Shown here in pieces: positions 23,868 through 34,091 of a stretch of 64,000 bases of DNA (positions within the stretch are counted from its first letter, which is position 1; each line of letters starts with the position of its first letter). Origin of the DNA: Asterias amurensis. Its lineage: Eukaryota > Echinodermata > Asteroidea > Forcipulatida > Asteriidae. The translations under genes and the position numbers were made by a program. The stretch covers positions 8,891,285 to 8,955,284 of the forward strand of contig NC_092651.1 of NCBI RefSeq assembly GCF_032118995.1, given 5' to 3'. The notes under the pieces are model-generated. The model was not told the origin of the DNA and ran no database searches. It saw only the letters and a list, made by a program, of their open reading frames with translations.

Positions 23868-24157
23868 CCTTTTCACACTACTCTATTCGCCAGGGGGCAA
23901 CCCGGGGTATATGGTATCCCCATTTCGCTTGGATCGCTTTACTCCCTGATCTACCCCAGCAAAGGAGCAAACCCCATGGAATATCCAATCCCTCCTCTGG
24001 AGTAGGGGTAAGCGGTGAAACCCTGGGGTATTCTTAAACTGTGTAAACGGAACCCGTGCAAACGACAGTGTGAAAGTGTGCCGGGGTAACCTAGTGGGGT
24101 AAAACAAGAACTCCCTGGCCTCACTCCTTATACACAAAATACAGTGTAAAAGGGGAC
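23868..24157. mobile_element. MITE with CCCTTTTCACACT ends
   Basis: About 290 bp, from CCCTTTTCACACTACTC at the left to CAGTGTAAAAGGGG at the right (inverted complements with one mismatch). The next layer also pairs: CGCCAGGGGG versus CTCCCTGGCC. Only its right part (from about 33293) is present at the left edge of duplication copy B. Confidence 0.7.
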
Positions 24158-24397
24158 TTGGACGCGTTCATGACTGGTGAGTCTATCCACTAAACAGTCA
24201 AGGAAAATATGTAAGATTGATAAGAAAAGGTTGAGTCTCATTATGGCTACAATTAGTTGTTCTCAAATCGTGATGGCTCATGGAAAATCAACTATGCATG
24301 TCCCTCGTTAGATAACACCCGGCGGCAAAGCCAGCAAACGGCCTTGCGTAGACCGCGCACGTCGTGAATGCGCAACACGCCCAACTCCAACTCTCAG

Positions 24398-24560
24398 CCA
24401 ATGAAAAGTCTTACTTTGACCCTGAAGAGGGCGCTGTTTACGTTTTTTGGCGTCACCTAAAATGCAGGGTTTCCATTGGTGGAAAGTTGTGGCGCTGTAT
24501 AATTAATAATATTCCAGAAAAAGAACACTAAGCTCTATACGCGCGCATCCGCGTCTGGTG
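24398..24560 (+). promoter_or_regulatory. Candidate promoter of gene A
   Basis: Upstream of ATG 24732 are a CCAAT box (24398-24402), an inverted CCAAT box (ATTGG 24475-24479), an AGAGGGCGCT motif (24426-24435) and a TATAAT-like box (24498-24503). The same elements are kept in copy B. The start site is not determinable from sequence. Confidence 0.35.
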
Positions 24561-24731
24561 GCGCGGTTTGTACGCATACGTTACCAATGGGTACACATGC
24601 AGGAAAATAAACAGAACATGCTTCATATTTCAATTTGCTGTTGCTAGTGCAAGATATACGATTTCCAGCTTTTCAAAGTTTCAAAGTTTTACAGTTCTGC
24701 ATCTTATCAGCAAGATAAAAACGGACCGAAA

Positions 24732-24753
24732 ATGAGTGACGTAAACCCAGGAG
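24732..24753 (+). CDS. Gene A exon 1 (start)
   Basis: ATG AGT GAC GTA AAC CCA GGA G, then donor GTAAGA. It codes for MSDVNPG plus one base (phase 1). The start was chosen because it precedes a perfect donor whose phase fits exon 2 and because it is identical in copy B. Confidence 0.65.
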
Positions 24754-27700
24754 GTAAGACACTTATCGACTACAATAATTAGTACAGTTATTGCTTTTTA
24801 GAAACATAATTCAGATCTGCTTTTGGTTGGACTCGAGCAGAGAAATTTTACCAGTGTTTTTTTTTCTTCATGTTTATGGTTCAACTCATTTCAATTTAAT
24901 AAACAAAATTATTTCCAAATTGGCATATCTTCAAAAGACGAACAGAGTATACTACCAAAACCGGCTCTTTTCAGCGCAAACACTAACTACAGAGATCAAT
25001 ACATGGTTGTACCCACGAGTTACCTATGTATTTAAATTTCATTCTTATTATTCACACCATGCTTCCAACATCATTAAGAACATTCCATTGTATCTCACAC
25101 ATTATAGCACAACGGATCAATGAACTGATCCGGAATTATGATCCGCCACAGTCCAATGAGACCGATCCAACATGTGAGTGTGTAGCTGAAAGAATTGCCA
25201 TGGTAATGAAGATGCACACCCCGGAAGAGCAGGTCGTCATCGCTAATTCCATCGCCTCCAGGATCATGAAGGCCGGGGAAGTGGATGTACCGTCCGGTGT
25301 AGATCACAAGAAACATGCAAGTATCTACACGTGTCATGAGGATGATCGCGTTACCATGGTGACTGATAACAAGGAGGAGGAAGACGGTGGTAGAAGTCAT
25401 GCGCAGAAGAGGGAAGCCTCACAGGTGAGTTTTATTTGATAATCTTGATTTGTATTTCACAAAAGTGAAAATTCATTCGAAATTGTAATCTCAAATCACA
25501 ATAACATTAACCAAATTGGAAAGGCCATGATAAACAGGTCATTTCAAAGATGACACAAATTTGTCATGTTTTGGTAAAACATAAACGTGTAATAAGATTC
25601 ATGCTTTTACCACCGAATGCAAGAAACTTCCAAATTACTGCCCCTGTGTGCTCATGATATGACTAGAAGCTGGTTGGTTACGATGTTTCAAACTGCATAG
25701 TCAACGGCAGAATACTAGAGAGTTGTTTTAAATACTGGCTGAAATATATCGAGGAGAGCGACAACCTATATTATTATTGATAAGTTACTGAATTTTACTC
25801 CCGATACTTTTAATACGAAAGGTATGGGAAGAGCCATCCAAGCTGGTTTCCGATGAGACAAGCCCGATAGTCAGCGTATCTCATCACCTAGAAACAACCA
25901 AAGAAGACGAGAGGAAGAAAACAAACGGACAAGAGGAGGTGAAGACAAAGGGAGAGATATATAAAGAAATGAAGATAAAGGTGATAAAGATCGAGAAAGT
26001 TGTAGAGGTGGAGAGCATTGTTGAAGAATACTTCCAACAGAAGGAACAGAAAGAGGAAAGTTGTGCCAAGGTAGAGATGGTAAAGGGCAAGGAGGGGGAG
26101 CTCAAGATGATGTATCAGTTTAAGGAGGAAGCAAAGGTAGATCATGTAAGTATATTTTAAAGTATGATTTTAAGAAATGTGTTTCCTTATTCTCATTTTT
26201 AAAGGCAGTGGACACTATTGGTTATTGTCAAAGATCAGTCTTCTTTACTTGCTGTATCTGATCATATATGCATATTTCGATACCTCCAATTCTAAATCTG
26301 AGGTCTCGAAATCAAATTCGTAGAAAATTACTTCTTTCTCGAAAACTTCAGAGGGAGCCGTTTCTCACAATGTTTTAAACTACCAACCTCCCTCCATTAC
26401 TCGTTACCAAGTAAGGTTTTATGTTTTAATATTTATTTTGAGTAATTACCAATAGTGTCCACTGCCTTTAAGACACATGATCATTATGTAAAACAGCCGT
26501 TGTGCTGATTGATATGTGTACCATGTATAAAGATCTTGAAATAAAAACAATAAAACAATTAAATTTAATCCTCAGGAGATGACAGATCGAGTTGAGGAGA
26601 TGAGGACTGAGGAAACCAGGGCTGAGCTAGGAGACGCAAATGGCAGCGAGGTTGAAGGGATGGGGGATAATTCAAAAGGAGAAGAACAGGTTGCTCCAAA
26701 GAAGATCGGAGAGCCAGTCCAAGATGCAAATACAAATGAAATCAAGTCCGAAGTAGTGAAGAGAAGGGATGGAGAAATAGGGGAGATGGGTGAGGTGGGC
26801 TCAAAGGTGAAAGAGGAGGTTGGACATAACGAACCGGTTGAGGGGGTGACAATGAAGGAAGAATGGAATATAGAGGACCAAAGGAAAGATGAGGTAGTTG
26901 TGGAAATGAAATTCAAGAATCAACCAATGGGAGATGGGGATGCTGCGGCGAACTGGGCAACCGAGGAAGGAGAGATTCTGGAGCAAGAAGAAGATGAAGA
27001 AGGTAAGGTTCAGATAATTAAAGTCTGGATAAATTAATATTGGAAATTCCAAGAACATGTTACTCTGAAAAAGTAAACAAATGAGAAAAACAAATCAAAG
27101 TAGATCATCGACCAGCATCACTCTCGTAAGCTTGTTAAGTTTTAAAGAAAGCCAGTATACACGTGTTGTTTTTAATAAGATGCTCCAGTGGGATTCGAAC
27201 CGATGTATGTAAGCACTGCACACTCAGAACTTTCCCGAGCTCTGTGAAAAAAAAAAACCCAAACGAACACATTACTCGAATGGGGTTGGTTCGAACCGAG
27301 AACTTTGCAACTCAACAGCAGTGTCTTACGAACTATAGGATATTTCAAAGACATTTCTTGTTGAGATTAAACTTGACGATTGTTGATTCTTCAGAGTTGA
27401 CGTCTTGGTCGAGCATTAGTGACCTGGATACGGTCTCATTGCTCACGAGCATCTCGTCATTGTCATTTGGGGAAATTATCAGCGTGTCTGGGGAGGACGA
27501 TGGGGAGTTGACTGCCGATGAGATAGGTGATGAAGTGTGGGATGATTACGTCAATGGTGACATTGAGGGTAAGGGAGGATCTATAAACTAACAAAGACAT
27601 CTTCTTATTTAGAAGGAAACAATCAAACATCCAGACTAAAAAAGAGATAAAGATATAACTTACACGACATTGCCAATAACATGTTAAGATAATAACACCA

Positions 27701-28887
27701 GAATTTACAGCATCGCAAAATGTTTCTCCTGAAGACGAGCGAAATATCTATTCGAAACGTCGAGACCAAACCGGCACTTCTCAGAGCCAACACTCTCCCA
27801 CACAAGATATTTTCAAATACTAATACAAATGACTGCCAAAGTACTATGGTTAACTTTTCCATCACAAATCTGATTTACTGTTGTATATGTGTTGTTAATT
27901 CTTCGGATAGATAAAAAACATTTCACCAGGCGTAGTCCAGGAAAGTACACGTCCAGTTTTACTTCAATTCTCTGGACTGCTCCTGGTCAAGATGATTGTA
28001 TTGTCCGAATGTAAAATAAATATATACAAAAATATTTTTAAAATTATTCTATATACGACATGAACCGTTTAATTTCTTTGGCGACGCCAGCAATTAATTT
28101 TGTGAAACAGAATAAAAAGAAAGTCGTCTTATCTTAATTTCACAGATGAAATCAAAGATGAGGCCTCTATTACCTCGAAGATATTCATCCTTGATGGAGA
28201 CGATACTGCACTTCAGTCAGCTGATGATCAGACTGACCTGATATCGATTTGCTCAATAGGTATTCATAAATAAACAACATTGTACAAGACTCGAGTTTGG
28301 GAGAAAACTCCACAAGACTACGGTTTTTTTTTTATAGCTCTACACTTTTACTGAACCAGAATTTGTTGAACAACACAGAATCAAAATGTGAAAAACAGAG
28401 CCTGAAACAGTTTATTAAAATGCATTTAACTGTTTAGGTTGATCTCATCTGGCTTTTTCTGGTATGAAGCTGAATAAATATACTTTATTACGCAACAGAA
28501 ATGAAAGGTATTTTCCAGACTCAAGATCAGCATTTGAAAGTTTATTTCTGTTCAAGATTTGCACAGTGACGTATTGATATTCAATTGTAAAACACAAGTC
28601 TGCCATACTTGTTTGGTCAATAGTTTACTGGCCCGCCACTAAAACCACTGGCCTCGGAGTTTTTGAGTTTTGATCAAGATTCCATTTCGTTATCTTCAGG
28701 TCAAGGGCACACAGAGGTGGGTTCAACTTCCAGAAGAGGATTCTGGTCTAGAATCTTCGGCAGACGCCAAAGTAAGAGAGACAGAAAGATGAAGAAGATC
28801 TCAGTAGAGCAGGGGATCAAAACGAAGAAATATTCCAAGATGGCGGGAATCATGTTCGCCTGCTGCTGTGTGCAGCCATTAGATTGA
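24732..28887 (+). CDS. Seven-exon gene for an unrecognised charged protein, copy A
   Basis: Assembled from seven exons (24732-24753, 25108-25424, 25822-26145, 26576-27002, 27395-27568, 28146-28259, 28700-28887), with every intron GT-AG and intron phases 1, 0, 0, 1, 1, 1. They total 1566 nt, or 521 residues. Residues about 8-113 look helical, with CEC and TPEEQVVIANSIASR. Residues 114-364 are extremely rich in Lys and Glu (probably coiled coil or disordered). Residues 364-460 are Ser/Asp/Glu-rich. The C-terminus has a basic RRGFWSRIFGRR segment (471-482), Lys/Arg-rich sequence, then FACCC (Cys 514-516) and ends QPLD. The cysteine cluster beside basic residues could be a palmitoylation and membrane-anchoring site (inference). 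No signal peptide or known domain was recognised. Seven phase-matched junctions and survival of the frame in a second copy make the model strong; the function is unknown. Confidence 0.8.
25108..25424 (+). CDS. Gene A exon 2
   Basis: Acceptor ACATTATAG, donor CAG/GTGAGT, 317 nt. It adds 105 codons after completing the split Ala codon. The residues include NETDPTCECVAERIAMVMKM and HKKHASIYTCHEDDRVTMV. Confidence 0.8.
25822..26145 (+). CDS. Gene A exon 3
   Basis: Acceptor ATACGAAAG, donor CAT/GTAAGT, 324 nt, phase 0 on both sides. The Lys/Glu-rich sequence begins VWEEPSKLVSDETSPIVSVS. Confidence 0.8.
26199..26472 (+). mobile_element. GGCAGTGGACAC-family MITE in intron 3 of gene A
   Basis: Ends TTTAAAGGCAGTGGACACTA and CCAATAGTGTCCACTGCCTT. 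An internal deletion removes the region between GCATAT and TTTCGATACC. The same deleted form is in copy B at the same place (35562-35834), so the insertion and deletion predate the duplication. Confidence 0.9.
26576..27002 (+). CDS. Gene A exon 4
   Basis: Acceptor AATCCTCAG/GAGATG, donor GAAG/GTAAGG, 427 nt, phase 0 in and phase 1 out. It encodes a Glu/Lys/Gly-rich block with MTDRVEEMRTEETRAELG near its start. Confidence 0.8.
27181..27260 (-). repeat. tRNA-like B-box remnant in intron 4
   Basis: On the minus strand, GGTTCGAATCC (27201-27191) is an exact RNA polymerase III B-box match within a stretch ending CACTGGAGCA. An A-box-like GAGCTCGGG lies about 45 bases before it. Probably a SINE relic; also present in copy B at about 36550-36610. 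Confidence 0.35.
27395..27568 (+). CDS. Gene A exon 5
   Basis: Acceptor GATTCTTCAG, donor GAGG/GTAAGG, 174 nt. Ser- and acid-rich; includes SWSSISDLDTVSLLTSISS and DDGELTADEIGDEVWDDY. Confidence 0.8.
28146..28259 (+). CDS. Gene A exon 6
   Basis: Acceptor AATTTCACAG, donor ATAG/GTATTC (weaker than the others), 114 nt. It encodes DEIKDEASITSKIFILDGDD and a short acidic continuation ending SICSI. Confidence 0.75.
28700..28887 (+). CDS. Gene A exon 7 (terminal)
   Basis: Acceptor TTATCTTCAG, 188 nt, stop TGA 28885-28887. Basic RRGFWSRIFGRRQSKRDRK, then KMAGIMFACCCVQPLD. No canonical AATAAA close downstream was identified. Confidence 0.8.
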
Positions 28888-29247
28888 TAGCAATTATGTT
28901 GTCAACACCGGGGGACTCCCTCCAAACAAAACAAAAATATTTTTTATAATTAGGTCGAGGCCTAACAAATAATGTCAAATAATTAATATAAAATGAAAGG
29001 AAAAACAAACAATGAAAAACTGCATTCTGTGATGGTTGATCCAATGCGACGAAAGTGCTTATAATCGGAATATTTTTGGAAAGGCTCGGTTTAAGGCCTT
29101 TTTTTCGGTCGTGCAACGTGGATTACATCAGGCCGCGTATCATCAAGTGTTACAAATTTTCGGAATAGTTTTTGTCAAAATCAAATATTAATTTTGGACA
29201 CGCTCGGTTTATGGAACTTTTTTGGGGTCGTGCGAAGTTGAATTATA

Positions 29248-30741
29248 TCAAAGGACTTCACTTAAGATGATGAGATCGGTAGATAGGAAACAAGACGAAA
29301 GATATTGTGATTAGAATTGCATGAAATTGTGGTAATGAAATGTAAGGTAGACTTCAAAACCCATGAATAACGGAATAAGAAGTGTACGCCATCAAGGGAC
29401 TAGGCCTACCGAACCTTCATCTAGAAACAGACCAATGTAACTGGTATGAGAAACATCAGAATGATAACTGATGACATTTAAGACAAAGGAGTGCAGTAGT
29501 TATGAGGAATCTATTGCTTGTGTTTCTGTACGATAACTGTCAGAACTCACCCGTGAAAACTTCGGGAGCGCGGGTAGCATGGACTGTTTTACAATAATAA
29601 TAACAATTTGGGGGGCTAATCATCCTTACTCGCAGCTAAGAGCTAAATTGCGAAATGACGCGGCTACGACGTGTTCGAGGAGCATGCATGCAGGAGCGCC
29701 TTTGGCTGCCAGCCACATCAACCCATCCATGACCACGGAGCACAGCCAGAGATCGAAAGTGTTTGATTATCCCAAAGGAGGAAAACCAGTTGGTCTGTAA
29801 AACCATCGTCGCACAGCAAAGAGCCAACGCACAACTCAACTCACTTGTGGCCCTGGCCGGGTATCGAACCAGGGTCACCTTGGTAAGAGCTGAGCACTTT
29901 ACACAACAAGCCAACCATGCCAAGTCTTGATGTAACTAATCGGTCACAAAGGTCCCCTTATAGGTCCAAAGAATAAAAACACAGTTCATACTGACTTAGT
30001 TCCCAAAGTCATAAAACATAGTTCTTATGCCCCCGCCCCCCGATGTCCTCCTATCATTAAGGGTGGCATGGTTGGCTTGTGATTAAAGCGCTCAGCTCTC
30101 ACCAAGGTGACCCTGGTTCGAAACCCGGCCAGCGTCATATGCAAGTTAAGTTGTGCGTTGGTTCTCTGCTGTGCCATGGGGGATTTCCAGACCATCCGGT
30201 TCTCCTCCCTCGCGAAAAATCAAACACATTCGATCTCTGGCTGTGCTCCGTGGTCATGGATGGCTTGATGTGGCTGGCTGCCAAAGGCGCCCTTGCATGC
30301 CTGCTTCTCGAACACGTTGTAGCCACGTCCTTCACAATTCAGCTCTCAGCTGCGAGAAGGGATGATTTAGCCCCCCAAACTTATTATAAAATATTATATT
30401 ACAGTTCACGCTACCTGAGCTCCCGAGGTTTTCACGGGTGAGTTCTGAGAGTTATCGTACAAACACACAATCAATAGATTCATCATACCTACTGCACTTC
30501 TTTGTCTTAAATATCATCAGTTATCATTCTGATGTTTCTCATACCAGTTACATTGGTCTGTTTATAGATGAAGGTTCGGTAGGCCTAGTCCCTTGATGGT
30601 GTACACTTCGTGTTCTGTTATCATCGGCTTTCAAGTCTACCTTACATTTCATTACCACAATTTCATGCAATTCTAATCACAAAATATTCCGTCTTATATC
30701 ATATCTACCGATCTCATCATCTTTAGAGAAGTTCTTTGTGT
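29248..30741. mobile_element. Foldback element with tRNA-like arm tips (A)
   Basis: Large inverted repeat: left arm 29248-29922, right arm 30064-30741, spacer about 140 bp. Each arm carries at its inner end a tRNA-like stretch. On the right arm, TGGCATGGTTGGCTTGTG is followed by CCTGGTTCGAAACCCGG, with an exact B box GGTTCGAAACC at 30115-30125; the left arm has the inverse. It looks like two SINE-type units in tail-to-tail orientation. Frames inside it are not genes. It lies just 3' of gene A. Confidence 0.8.
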
Positions 30742-31689
30742 GCTCTTTGCAGCATCTTTAGCTGAGCGTGTTGGTTTAAATGGCACAAAACCACGGCACG
30801 GGTCGCAACACCAACTCCGGTGAATTGTTGCCTTCGCTTGTGCTTTGCAATGCAACAATCACTGCGATTTGGTATACTTGCAAGACTTCAATTCCTGCAA
30901 GGTTTTAAGTCTGCTATTCATTTAATTACCATAATTTCATCCAATTCTGATTTCAATATTTTTCGTCTTATTTCTCATCTACGGATCACACTATCTTTGA
31001 TGAAGTCCTTAGTGAGTCACAAAACCACGGCACGGGTCGCAACATTTCTGGGGAGACTTTGCGTTACTGCCTACAACTTTGATTTGCCATACTTGTAAAA
31101 CTTCAACTCTTGCTGGCAAAAAAAAGTATCTTTGTGTTTCCATTCATTATTGGTTAAAGTTCTTTGGGTTCATATTGATGATCGAGAACCGCTGTGGTTG
31201 ATTCTAAGGGTGCCGCGAACGGTTTGCCGCTTTAAAAATAAATTAAAAAAACACTAATTTGCTTATGAACAAATTCTGTAGTTTGGGGAAAAATCACAAA
31301 ATTTCAAAAATGTCGAAGATGCAAACTATTGAAGACTTATAGCAGAACCAAGTGCATCAATTAACTTTCTAAGTCTATTCTACTCCGACTACGTACCAAT
31401 ATTTTCGGAGCAGTCGAACAAACCTTTTGTTATCACAATTAATTCTCCTAAGCTACTTTCGACGCATTGTATCAACCAATCACAGAGCTCACCAACCATG
31501 ACGTCACTCTGATTCATTACTCACCAGTCACTGCCGTTTTGTCATTAAAACTATGCAGTATGAATTCATGGGAATATTATTGTGTGATATATTCACATAC
31601 AATCAGTGTTTCGTTGGTTGACTACTTTTGTACGAATTCGATGGGGCCTATCTAATTTCTAGAAGGCATTGAATTCACAAAGAAGAAGT

Positions 31690-31975
31690 TGATTTTAAAA
31701 TGTGCATCAATCTTAACTGCTATGCAGCTAAGTGTGGTGCCACAAACAAATCTCTCTGTGGGCATATTAACAACTCATCTTAGGATAAATCTCACTAGGT
31801 CTGAACCCTATGGCTCGATTTCACAAAGAGAAAGTTTATTAATTTTAAAATGTGCATCAATCTTAACTGCTATGCAGCTAAGTGTGGTGCCACAACAAAA
31901 ACCTCTCTGTGTGCTTATTAACAACTCATTTTATGATGATCTCACTAAGTCCGAACCCTAGGCTCGGTTTCACAC
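31690..31975 (+). repeat. Two tandem 153-bp units (A)
   Basis: TTTTAAAATGTGCATCAATC starts at about 31693 and again at about 31846. The shared unit includes CTATGCAGCTAAGTGTGGTG and AACTCAT. Present also in copy B (about 41233-41480), where the second unit is shortened. Confidence 0.8.
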
Positions 31976-32019
31976 TCAAGAGCTAATATTGATCTGAACA
32001 GCCTATCAATATAACCTGC

Positions 32020-32353
32020 TTTAAAGGCGCTGGACACCATTGGTAATTATACTCAAAAATACTTATACGGGTCAAAAACATTGTGAGAAAGGGCTACCGC
32101 TAAAATTACGTAGTTTTTGAGAAAGAGGTAATTTCGCACGAAAATAATAAAAGACTTCAGGCCTGAAGTATTTTATTAGGCTTCTCACAGCAAACAAATT
32201 TTCTTCTTTCATCATTCTCTTGCAACTGAAATGACCAATTGAGTCCAAATTCCCACTGTGTTTTTTTTTTTAATTATATTATTGTATGCATAAATTATGT
32301 TGCGATACAACAAGCGAGAATACTTGTCTTAAAAAAAGTGTCAAGTGCCTTTA
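32020..32353 (-). mobile_element. TTAA-flanked MITE, GGCGCTGGACACC subfamily (A)
   Basis: Starts TTTAAAGGCGCTGGACACC and ends GTGTCAAGTGCCTTTA. Its central hairpin at about 32147-32175 reads AAAGACTTCAGG / CCTGAAGTATTTT, unlike the main family. A second copy is at 41527-41854 in duplication B. Confidence 0.75.
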
Positions 32354-33735
32354 TTTGTTCATAGTGTGATGTCACAATAGGCTTTTAAATCACAAATATT
32401 GGCAATATTGACAACATCGTTTTCAGGCGAATCTCACTGTTTTGTGAAATCGAGTCCAGCAGGTTCATATTACTATAGGGTTGCAATATTCGGACAACGT
32501 TCAAAACCAAAATTCAAAATCAAAATTCAAAATCTAAATTTGTTTTATACCAGCATTTTATATAAATCATGGCTACTTATTTTATAAAAAGTACTCGGTA
32601 AGCCTTTGGTATCGATGTACACAAATATGTTCTTTTGTATCTCTCATCATGTTGTCCGAAGCTTTGATATTGTAAGGATGTTTCTACACATCAAGCCTAA
32701 CTATCAGGTTATTTTTTGTAAAATAAACTATTAAACACAAAAAATTATATATACAAACAAACAACCTTTGTGTCTGTGGTTAATTTGTGTGTCCATATGT
32801 CGTAACTAATCACGATACAGTCGACGGTGCTACCAGTGAAGTGGCTTGTTATTGTTAGTTTTATTGTAGCAGGAGATGCTGCCAACGCCCCCCCCCCCCC
32901 GGATATTCTGTATGTCGTGCCACTCCCCCCCCCCAAAAAAAAAAAAAACAACAACAACAACAACAACAACAACATCAAACAACAAACCACCACCACCAAT
33001 ATGGGTGCTCCTCACTCTAGGTCAAAAGTCATGAACCAAGCTGCTTAACATAAGTAAGACCGATAGAAAGGTTTGCGGTAACACCATGTAATGACTATCT
33101 CTCAAAATCTTTTGAATAAGAACGTTTTTGGGTCATGTTATTAATAGATTGTGTATAAACAATGAATCTTAACATGGAGGCTCTGCGCTTCAACTATTGA
33201 TGAGATTTGATTTAAGCATTAAAGTTGGAGCTATTTGGCTTGGGAATGAGAGGAATGCCTCATGGAAACTGGCAGCGAGTCGGTTTGGAAAAACCAGCAA
33301 AGGAGCAAACCCCATGGAATATCCAATCCCTCCTCTGGAGTAGGGGTAAGCGGGAAAACCCTTGGGTATTCTTGAACTGTGTAAACGGAACCCCGTGCAA
33401 GCGACAGTGTGAAAGTGCGCCGGGGGTAACCTAGTGGGGTAAAACAAAAACTCCCTGGCCTCACTCCTTATACACAAAATACAGTGTAAAAGGGGACTTG
33501 GACGCGTTCATGACTGGTGAGTCTATCCACTAAACAGTCAAGGAAAATATGTACGATTGATAAGAAAAGGTTGAGTCTCATTATGGCTAAAATTAGTTGT
33601 TCTCAAATCGTGATGGCTCATGGAATATCAACTATGCATGTCCCTCGCTCGTTAGATAACACCCGGCGGCAAAGCCAGCAAACGGCCTTGCGTAGACCGC
33701 GCACGTCGTGAATGCGCAACACGCCCAACTCTCAG

Positions 33736-33890
33736 CCAATGAAAAGTCTTACTTTGACCCTGAAGAGGGCGCTGTTTACGTTTTTTGGCGTCACATAAAA
33801 TGCAGGGTTTCCATTGGTGGAAAGTTGTGGCGCTGTATAATTAATAATATTCCAGAAAAAGAACACTAAGCTCTATACGCGCGCATCCGC
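33736..33890 (+). promoter_or_regulatory. Candidate promoter of gene B
   Basis: CCAAT box 33736-33740, AGAGGGCGCT 33764-33773, inverted CCAAT near 33813, TATAA 33836-33840, upstream of ATG 34070. It is nearly identical to the copy A promoter, apart from a short deletion next to the first CCAAT box. Confidence 0.35.
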
Positions 33891-34069
33891 GTCTGGTGGC
33901 GCGGTTTGTACGCATACGTTACCAATGGGTACACATGCAGGAAAATAAACAGAACATGCTTCATATTTCAATTTGCTGTTGCTAGTGCAAGATATACGAT
34001 TTCCAGCTTTTCAAAGTTTCAAAGTTTTACAGTTCTGCATCTTACCAGCAAGATAAAAACGGACCGAAA

Positions 34070-34091
34070 ATGAGTGACGTAAACCCAGGAG
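34070..34091 (+). CDS. Gene B exon 1
   Basis: Identical to exon 1 of gene A, including donor GTAAGA. Confidence 0.65.

Larger units (their letters stand above)
23957..33073 (+). repeat. Tandem segmental duplication, copy A
   Basis: Direct repeat unit of about 9.1 kb. Sequence from CCAGCAAAGGAGCAAACCCC (23957) to about GACCGATAGAAAGG (33073) is repeated at 33293-42517. Differences are mainly point changes and short indels. It includes the gene, its promoter, a MITE in intron 3, a foldback element, a tandem 153-bp repeat and the 3' flank. Confidence 0.95.

Noticed and set aside
25884..26145. Minus-strand frames of 73 and 85 codons opposite exon 3 (also opposite exon 4 and in copy B)
   Set aside because: Antisense shadows of the Lys/Glu-rich exons.
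29579..30441. Several frames of 60-120 codons on both strands (also 39172-39987)
   Set aside because: They lie in the arms of the foldback element and mirror each other; they are repeat translation.
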